Source: Solirubrobacter deserti
GTDB lineage: Bacteria; Actinomycetota; Thermoleophilia; Solirubrobacterales; Solirubrobacteraceae
DNA: 64,000 bases
Direction: 5' to 3'
Assembly: GCF_003344625.1 (NCBI RefSeq)
Contig: NZ_QPKJ02000004.1
Coordinates: 62,001 to 126,000, forward strand
The notes below the pieces were generated by a model. It had not been told where the DNA came from. It saw only the letters and a list, made by a program, of their open reading frames with translations, and ran no database searches. Shown here piece after piece: positions 59,042-64,000 of this stretch (within the stretch, counting starts at the first letter, position 1; every line of letters begins with the position of its first letter). The position numbers were made by a program, and so were the translations under genes.

Positions 59042-59297
59042 GTGGAGCTCGATCGCGGGGAACCCGCGGGCCGTGGCACGCTGAAGGACCCGAGCCGGTG
59101 GTGGTCCGCGCTGACGGACTCGCCCGCGGGCCTGGCGGCCTGGATCGGCGAGAGGCTCGACTGGTCCGATCCCCGCACGCCCGTCCCGAGGACCGCATCC
59201 TCGACACCCTCACGGTCTACTGGCTCACGCGCTCGGGCGCCTCCTCGGCGCGGCTCTACTCGCGCCGGCCGGCGCCCATCATCGAGGCCGGGCTCCT
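59042..59297 (+). pseudogene. Epoxide hydrolase, C-terminal remnant
   Basis: Two frames together give the C-terminal signature of EHN-type epoxide hydrolases: ALTDSPAGLAAWIGERLDWSD in the first frame (about 59118-59170), then DRILDTLTVYWLTRSGASSA and RLYSRRP in the next frame to about 59297. The N-terminal cap and catalytic Asp are missing and there is a frameshift between the two parts. It is a dead fragment. Confidence 0.55.
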
Positions 59298-59355
59298 GAC
59301 ACCCGCCACGCAGAGACGCGGCGCGACTTCGTCGAGCCTTCACGGCCGCAAGACG

Positions 59356-59523
59356 TCAGTCGCCGCCGCCGCCGTCGCCGTCGGCGGAGAACCACCCGCC
59401 GCCGCTCCGATCTCCGCCGCGCTTGGCGTCGTACCACCACCACAGGCACAGCGGGACGAACACGATGGCGAGAGCGGCGATGCCTTGGAGGGTCTCGCCG
59501 ACGGACGCGAACAGCGCTGTCAT
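59356..59523 (-). CDS. Small single-pass membrane protein, 55 residues
   Basis: An ATG-started reading frame of 55 codons (ATG 59523-59521, TGA 59358-59356), too short for a usual ORF cut-off. The sequence begins MTALFASVGETLQGIAALAI, continues VFVPLCLWWWYDAKRGGD as one transmembrane segment with a tryptophan belt, and ends in a Gly/Asp-rich tail. Length, hydrophobic profile and polar tail are like real small actinobacterial membrane proteins. No family is recognised and there is no clear ribosome-binding site. It is flanked by remnants, so it may be the only live gene between 59.04 and 59.76 kb. Confidence 0.45.
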   Translation of the reverse strand: MTALFASVGETLQGIAALAIVFVPLCLWWWYDAKRGGDRSGGGWFSADGDGGGGD

Positions 59524-59565
59524 GCGTTGAACGTATCGTCTGGCGCGAGCGCGACCGCGGGTCGC

Positions 59566-59640
59566 TCACGCCGGCGGCGAGCGAAGCGACGCGCTCAAGC
59601 AGGCGGTCAGGAGGTCATCGAAGTCCAGTCTGCCGGCACT
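59566..59640 (-). pseudogene. Possible TetR-type regulator C-terminal remnant
   Basis: About 24 codons ending in TGA (59568-59566) read SAGRLDFDDLLTACLSASLR, like the final helix of many TetR regulators. Nothing upstream supports a complete gene. Low confidence. Confidence 0.25.
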
Positions 59641-59699
59641 TCGACGACGACCGAAACTAGCGCTCGTGTGGAGAGGCGCACGCGCGCGTGGTCGGCGCT

Positions 59700-59728
59700 T
59701 TGCGTTATGACGCACAAGTGGCTACAGT
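59700..59728 (+). promoter_or_regulatory. Promoter of the Gfo/DUF993 operon
   Basis: TTGCGT (59700-59705), 17-bp spacer, TACAGT (59723-59728). The transcription start should fall at about 59735, at the edge of the LacI-type operator. Confidence 0.65.
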
Positions 59729-59735
59729 GCGTCGT

Positions 59736-59749
59736 GGCAAACGCTTTCC
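59736..59749 (+). promoter_or_regulatory. LacI-family operator
   Basis: GGCAAACGCTTTCC is an almost perfect palindrome with the central CG and AA/TT spacing of LacI/GalR operators. It overlaps the predicted transcription start, a repressing position. The LacI-type gene at 62996 is the likely binder. Confidence 0.65.
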
Positions 59750-59761
59750 GTGAGGAGAAAA

Positions 59762-60913
59762 GTGGGTCAGCGCGTCGTCGGCATCATCATGAACGGGGTC
59801 ACCGGCCGGATGGGGATGAACCAGCACCTCATCCGCTCCATCCTGGCCATCCGCGAGCAGGGCGGCCTGCCCATCGGGGACGGTGAGGTCATCTGGCCTG
59901 AACCGCTGCTGCTCGGGCGCAGCGAGGCCAAGCTCGCCGCGCTGGCGGCGCAGCACGGGCTCGAGCGCTGGTCGACGGACCTGGACGCGGCGCTCGCCGA
60001 TCCGTTCTACGAAATTTACTTCGACGCGCAGCTGACGTCCGCGCGTCCGGCGGCCGTGGGGAAGGCGATCGCCGCGGGCAAGCACGTCTACTGCGAGAAG
60101 CCGGTCACGCCGGACGTCGAGACCGCGCTCGCGCTCGGCCGCGCGGCGCGTGACGCCGGCGTGAAGGCCGGCGTCGTGCAGGACAAGCTGTTCCTGCCCG
60201 GCCTGCTCAAGCTGCAGCGGCTCGTGCGCTCGGGCTACTTCGGGCGCATCATCGCCGCGCGCGGCGAGTTCGGCTACTGGGTCTATCCCGGGCCGGAGCC
60301 GGAGCCGCAGCGCCCGTCGTGGAACTACCGACGCGAGGACGGCGGCGGCATCATCAGCGACATGTTCGCCCACTGGCGCTACGTGCTCGACAACGTGTTC
60401 GGGCCGGTGCGCTCCGTGCTCGCGACGGGCTCGATCCACATCCCGGAGCGGATCGGCGAGGACGGCAAGCCGTACGAGGCGACGGCCGAGGACGCCGCCT
60501 ACGCGATCTTCGAGTTCGACGGCGGGGTCGTCGTGCAGCTGAACTCGTCCTGGGCCGTGCGCGTGAACCGCGACGAGCTGTTCGAGCTGCAGGTGGACGG
60601 CACGGAAGGGTCCGCGGTCGCGGGCCTGCGCGACTGCAAGATCCAGCCCGCGGCGGCGACGCCGAAGTCGGTCTGGAACCCGGACCTGCCCGATCCCGTC
60701 GCGCATCGCGACGCGTGGATCGAGGTGCCGGCCACCGAGCCGCCCGAGAACGGTTTCAAGCTGCAGTGGGAGGCGTTCCTGCGCCACGTCGTGCTCGACG
60801 AGCCGTTCCCGTGGGACTTCGTCGAGGGCGCGCGCGGCGTGCAGCTCTACGAGCTCGCCGAGCAGTCCTGGCGCGAGCGTCGCTGGATCGACGTGCCGGA
60901 GCTGACCCTGTGA
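59762..60913 (+). CDS. Gfo/Idh/MocA-family oxidoreductase (second sugar operon)
   Basis: A 383-residue NAD(P)-dependent dehydrogenase. GTG 59762 is used, with GAGGAG just upstream; a GTG four codons earlier would sit on that site. The Rossmann loop is GIIMNGVTGRMGMNQHLI, and the conserved GKHVYCEKPVTPDVE holds the EKP lysine. GGGIISDMFAHWRYVLDNVF gives the Asp-x3-His pair. Compared with the oxidoreductase at 25928 it has a longer Rossmann insert and low similarity, so the substrate is different. It heads a three-gene operon with DUF993 and a TIM-barrel isomerase, linked by 4-bp overlaps and controlled by a LacI-type operator. Likely role: oxidation of a sugar or polyol after uptake. Confidence 0.93.
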   Translation: MGQRVVGIIMNGVTGRMGMNQHLIRSILAIREQGGLPIGDGEVIWPEPLLLGRSEAKLAALAAQHGLERWSTDLDAALADPFYEIYFDAQLTSARPAAVGKAIAAGKHVYCEKPVTPDVETALALGRAARDAGVKAGVVQDKLFLPGLLKLQRLVRSGYFGRIIAARGEFGYWVYPGPEPEPQRPSWNYRREDGGGIISDMFAHWRYVLDNVFGPVRSVLATGSIHIPERIGEDGKPYEATAEDAAYAIFEFDGGVVVQLNSSWAVRVNRDELFELQVDGTEGSAVAGLRDCKIQPAAATPKSVWNPDLPDPVAHRDAWIEVPATEPPENGFKLQWEAFLRHVVLDEPFPWDFVEGARGVQLYELAEQSWRERRWIDVPELTL

Positions 60914-62049
60914 CGACGCTGACCCTGCCGCGCGCCGACGGCACGGTGGAGCCGTACACGGTCGAGCTGCGGGAGCCGCTGCCGGTGCTGGGCGCCGAGC
61001 CGCGCTCGCGCGTGTGTTACGCGGCGGCCCACGTGGTCGCCGACCCGCTCGCGGGCGGCGACCCGACGGGCCCTGCGCAGCTGGACTGGGAGGCGACGCT
61101 GGCCTTCCGGCGCCACCTGTGGGCGCACGGCCTGCGCATCGCCGAGGCGATGGACACCGCCCAGCGCGGCATGGGGCTCGACTGGGCGGCGACCCAGGAG
61201 CTGATCCGGCGCTCGGTCGCGGAGGCCAAGGCCGAAGGCGGGCAATTGGCGTGCGGCGCCGGCACCGACCAGCTCGTGGGCGGGACGCTGGATGAGGTCC
61301 GCGCGGCCTACGAGGAGCAACTCGCGTTCATCGAGGGCGAGGGCGCGCCGGTGATCCTGATGGCGTCGCGCGCGCTGTGCGCCGCGGCGTCCGGACCCGA
61401 CGACTACCGCGAGGTGTACGGCCAGCTGCTGCAGCAGGCCTCCTCGCCGGTGATCCTGCACTGGCTGGGCGACATGTTCGACCCGCTGCTGCGCGGATAC
61501 TGGGGCACGCCTGACCTGTCCGAAGCCGCGGACGTCGTGCTCGACATCATCGCCGCCAACGTGGACAAGGTCGACGGCATCAAGATCTCGCTGCTGGACG
61601 CCGACAAGGAGATCGCGCTGCGCGAGCGCCTGCCCGAGGGCGTGCGCATGTATACGGGCGACGACTTCAACTATCCGGACCTGATCCGGTCCGGGAGCCA
61701 CGCGCTGCTGGGCATCTTCGACGCGATCGCGCCCGCGGCGGCCGCGGCGATGCAGGCGCTCGACGAGGGGGACCTGGAGCGCTACGACGAGCTGCTCGCG
61801 CCCACGGTCCCGCTCTCGCGCCACATCTTCGCCGCGCCCACGCAGTACTACAAGACGGGCGTCGTCTTCCTCGCCTACCTCAACGGCCACCAGGAGCACT
61901 TCCGGATGGTCGGCGGGCTGGAGAGCGGGCGCTCGGTCCGGCATCTCGCCGAGCTGTTCGTGCTCGCCGACCAGGCCGGGCTGCTGCGCGAGCCGGACCT
62001 GGCGACCGCCCGCATGCGGCTCGTGCTCGATCTCGCGGGGGTCTGTTGA
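60910..62049 (+). CDS. DUF993 family protein (TIM-barrel, dihydrodipicolinate-synthase-like)
   Basis: A 379-residue protein starting at GTG 60910, in a GTGA overlap with the upstream stop. It matches the DUF993 family by RSRVCYAAAHVVADPLAGG, then WEATLAFRRHLWAHGLRIAE, AMDTAQRGMGLDW, ACGAGTDQL, PVILHWLGDMFDPLLRGYW, VDGIKISLLDADKEI and MYTGDDFNYPDLI. The Lys of GIKIS stands where the Schiff-base lysine of DHDPS/NAL aldolases lies. This suggests a lyase or aldolase acting on a keto-sugar acid. No member has a function I can state with certainty. It is always next to a Gfo/Idh/MocA dehydrogenase and a sugar isomerase in genomes I recall, which supports a joint catabolic route. Confidence 0.85.
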   Translation: MTTLTLPRADGTVEPYTVELREPLPVLGAEPRSRVCYAAAHVVADPLAGGDPTGPAQLDWEATLAFRRHLWAHGLRIAEAMDTAQRGMGLDWAATQELIRRSVAEAKAEGGQLACGAGTDQLVGGTLDEVRAAYEEQLAFIEGEGAPVILMASRALCAAASGPDDYREVYGQLLQQASSPVILHWLGDMFDPLLRGYWGTPDLSEAADVVLDIIAANVDKVDGIKISLLDADKEIALRERLPEGVRMYTGDDFNYPDLIRSGSHALLGIFDAIAPAAAAAMQALDEGDLERYDELLAPTVPLSRHIFAAPTQYYKTGVVFLAYLNGHQEHFRMVGGLESGRSVRHLAELFVLADQAGLLREPDLATARMRLVLDLAGVC

Positions 62050-62834
62050 GCCGCCTGTCGCTGAACTCGATGACCGCCGACCGGTGGTCGCTGGTCGAGG
62101 TGATCGACGCGTGCGCCGAGTTCGGGATCGAGTGGATCGGGCCGTGGCGCCACAAGCTGGCGGAGATCGGCGTGGAGGAGGCGCGGCGCCGGATCGACGA
62201 CGCCGGGCTGCGCGTGTCGAGCTTGTGCCGGGGCGGATTCTTCGCGGCCGGAGGGGCCGAGGAGGACAACCGGCGCGCGGTCGAGGAGGCCGCCGCGCTG
62301 GGAACGGATGCCCTGGTCCTCGTCTGCGGGCCGCCGTCGGGCAAGGACCTGGCGGCGGCTCGCGACGTGATCGAGGCGGGCATCGAGCGGTTGCTCCCGT
62401 ACGCCAACGAGCACGGCGTGCGGCTGGGGATCGAGCCGCTGCACCCGATGATGATCGGCGAGCGGTCGGCGATCAACACGCTCGGCAACGCGCTGGACAT
62501 CTGCGAGCGCCTGGACGATCCGGGCGTCGGCGTCGTGATCGACGTCTACCACACCTTCTGGGACCCGGCCCTCGGCGACCAGATCGCGCGCGCCTCCGGC
62601 CGCATCGTCGGCTACCACGTCAACGACTGGCTCGCCGCCACGCGCGACACGGTGTGGGAGCGCGCGATGATGGGCGACGGCATCATCGACCTGCCGGCCT
62701 TCACGCGCATGATCGACGCGGCCGGCTACGACGGCCCGATCGAGGTCGAGATCCTCAACCCCGCGATCTGGGACCTGCCGCGCGAGGAGCTGATGCGCAC
62801 GACCGTCGAGCGCTTCGAGCGATGCGTCTTCTAG
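62046..62834 (+). CDS. TIM-barrel sugar isomerase/epimerase
   Basis: A 262-residue xylose-isomerase-like TIM barrel. TTG 62046 is taken as start because TTGA overlaps the upstream stop and the first strand RLSLNSMTADRWSL is complete only from there; an ATG at 62070 would truncate it. Metal-site positions: LGIEPLHPMM (Glu), VVIDVYHTFWDP (Asp, His), GYHVNDWLA (His, Asp) and GPIEVEILN (Glu). The likely reaction is isomerisation or epimerisation of a keto sugar formed by the neighbouring dehydrogenase. Its TAG stop lies inside the left arm of the palindrome at 62831-62999. Confidence 0.9.
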   Translation: MSRLSLNSMTADRWSLVEVIDACAEFGIEWIGPWRHKLAEIGVEEARRRIDDAGLRVSSLCRGGFFAAGGAEEDNRRAVEEAAALGTDALVLVCGPPSGKDLAAARDVIEAGIERLLPYANEHGVRLGIEPLHPMMIGERSAINTLGNALDICERLDDPGVGVVIDVYHTFWDPALGDQIARASGRIVGYHVNDWLAATRDTVWERAMMGDGIIDLPAFTRMIDAAGYDGPIEVEILNPAIWDLPREELMRTTVERFERCVF

Positions 62835-62999
62835 GGGTGCGTGGGAGCATGATCGGTGCGCCTGATGTGGTGCAGCCGCCAGTGCCTCGGGCCGCACGCG
62901 ACAGTGATGCGTGCCTCTGGCACGTGAGCGTCGTGGGTGGCGCGAGGTGCCGCGGATGTGCCGCAGCAGGTGTGCCGGGATGCTCCCACGTGCCCCTAG
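62831..62999. repeat. Long imperfect palindrome between convergent genes
   Basis: The arms begin CTAGGGG (62831-62837) and end CCCCTAG (62993-62999) and match over about 70 bp each, for example CGTGGGAGCAT (62840-62850) with its complement (62980-62990). A small GTGCC/GGCAC hairpin forms the tip (62911-62922). Both flanking genes use TAG stops that lie within the arms. Many arm differences would be G-U pairs in a plus-strand RNA. It may be a bidirectional terminator, a structured 3' RNA, or a decaying mobile palindrome. The 161 bp between the genes hold nothing else. Confidence 0.65.
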
Positions 63000-63961
63000 C
63001 GGGTGGTGTTGCGGATCGCGAGCGCGTGCGGGAGCACGACGTCCTGCGCGCCGTTCTCGAGCACTGCCTGCGCCGCACGGCGGCCCATCTCGTGCAGCGG
63101 GACGGAGACCGTCGTCAGGCCGACGAAGTGCGCGGGGCGCAGATCGTCGATGCCGGCGACGGACACGTCCTCGGGCACCTTGACCCCGGCGTCGCGCAGG
63201 CGCGTGAGCACGCCGATCGCGACCTCGTCGTTGGCGGCGACGATCGCGTCGGGGAGCGTCCCGCTCGCGAGCAGCTGATTGGCCGCCGCGCAGCCGTCCT
63301 CGTAGGCGAAGCCGCCCGGAATCGTGTCGGTGCCGCCGGCGCGCAGGAAGCCGTTGCGGCGCTGGGCGCTCGTGTGCAGGCCCGCGGGGCCCTCGACGAA
63401 CGTGATGCGATCGTGCCCGCGGTCGCGCAGGTGCGCCGTGATGTCGTGCGCGGCGGCTTCGTTGTCGAACAGGATCGTGGGCGCCTCGAAGTCACGTTGG
63501 GCGAGCGCGAGCACCACCGAGCCGCGGTTGCGCGCGTCCTCGACGGCCGTCGCGAGCGCCTCGGCGCTCGGGTCGTCCACGCGCCCGCTGCCCGCGAAGA
63601 CGATCCCCGCCGCGTGGTAGTCGCGCAGCTGTCGCAGGTGGCCGAGCTCCGCCTCGCTGCCGAGCTCGGCGCTGCAGACCATCGTCAGGTAGCCGAGCTC
63701 CGCGCCGACGGCCTCAACGCCGCGCGCGATCTCGGCGAAGTAGGGATCGACGATGTCGCCGACGATCACGCCGATGATGCGCGAGCTGCGGGTGACCAGC
63801 GCGCGGGCGAGCGCGGAAGGCGCGTACCCGAGCTCCTCGGCGGCTTTCAGCACGCGCCGCCGTGTAGCTTCGGAGACCGGATGCGCGGAGCCGTTGAGGA
63901 CGCGCGAGCACGTGGCGATGGACACGCCCGCGTGACGGCTGATGTCGCTGAGCGACGCCAC
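62996..63961 (-). CDS. LacI-family transcriptional repressor
   Basis: A 321-residue repressor starting at GTG 63961. The DNA-binding head is SLSDISRHAGVSIATCSRVL then NGSAHPVSEATRRRVLKAAE, ending with the hinge helix SALARALVTRSSRIIGVIV. The ligand domain is of the periplasmic-binding type, with GDIVDPYFAEIARGVEA, TILFDNEAAAHDITAHL, DAIVAANDEVAIGVL and VSVAGIDDLRPAHFVGLTTV. LacI proteins repress nearby sugar genes until a sugar binds. It is convergent with the Gfo-DUF993-isomerase operon, whose promoter holds a LacI-type operator at 59736-59749. The start has only a weak ribosome-binding site, and TAACGT 12 nt before it suggests a short leader. Confidence 0.93.
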   Translation of the reverse strand: MASLSDISRHAGVSIATCSRVLNGSAHPVSEATRRRVLKAAEELGYAPSALARALVTRSSRIIGVIVGDIVDPYFAEIARGVEAVGAELGYLTMVCSAELGSEAELGHLRQLRDYHAAGIVFAGSGRVDDPSAEALATAVEDARNRGSVVLALAQRDFEAPTILFDNEAAAHDITAHLRDRGHDRITFVEGPAGLHTSAQRRNGFLRAGGTDTIPGGFAYEDGCAAANQLLASGTLPDAIVAANDEVAIGVLTRLRDAGVKVPEDVSVAGIDDLRPAHFVGLTTVSVPLHEMGRRAAQAVLENGAQDVVLPHALAIRNTTR

Positions 63962-64000
63962 GGTAGGACACGTTACGGAGGAGAGTGCGGGAATGGAGCA

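Overview
This is a high-GC window with tightly packed genes, many GTG/TTG starts, 1-4 bp stop/start overlaps, -10 boxes of TANNNT type and several apparently leaderless genes. Together with very large secreted beta-sandwich proteins this suggests an actinobacterium, most likely of the Thermoleophilia/Solirubrobacterales type (inference; no rRNA or tRNA gene was found). No CRISPR array, prophage or intact insertion sequence was seen.

1-7.7 kb: a minus-strand operon of two GT4 glycosyltransferases, a RimK-like ATP-grasp ligase and two circularly permuted ATP-grasp proteins (the last runs off the left edge). It diverges from a GT9/GT2-type glycosyltransferase pair. This looks like a glycan or peptide-like conjugate assembly locus. 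7.7-20.2 kb: two divergent secreted GH78 alpha-L-rhamnosidase-family proteins share a repeat insert and a C-terminal module and are separated by a long inverted repeat. They are followed by a DeoR regulator, a large LuxR-type ATPase regulator and a secreted RTX-repeat protein.

20.2-21.9 kb: a scarred zone with a GntR remnant, a 253-bp palindromic element, and a frameshifted NAD kinase carrying three perfect hairpins. 22-32.7 kb: three paralogous ROK regulators, sharing a promoter motif, diverge from a CUT2-type sugar ABC importer operon (Gfo/Idh/MocA oxidoreductase, ATPase, two permeases, lipoprotein binding protein, TIM-barrel isomerase).

32.8-56.1 kb is the most distinctive part. Three secreted proteins of 1124, 2567 and 2019 residues each fuse a ThuA domain to a PQQ-type glucose/sorbosone dehydrogenase propeller. 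The two largest also carry concanavalin-like domains, an internal cupredoxin domain and four PKD domains. Between them lie a cupredoxin / multicopper oxidase / cupredoxin operon, a small I78-like protein and an MMPL transporter. Together these could form an extracytoplasmic sugar-oxidising chain that passes electrons through copper proteins to oxygen, with the ABC operon importing oxidised sugars (inference).

56.2-58.2 kb: an RsbQ/RsbP-like energy-stress pair (alpha/beta hydrolase and PAS-PP2C phosphatase). 58.2-59.7 kb: decayed gene remnants, including a frameshifted cupin and an epoxide hydrolase fragment, plus a 55-residue membrane protein. 59.7-64 kb: a second sugar-catabolic operon (Gfo/Idh/MocA, DUF993, TIM-barrel isomerase) with a LacI-type operator at its start, convergent with a LacI repressor gene; the two are separated by a long imperfect palindrome.
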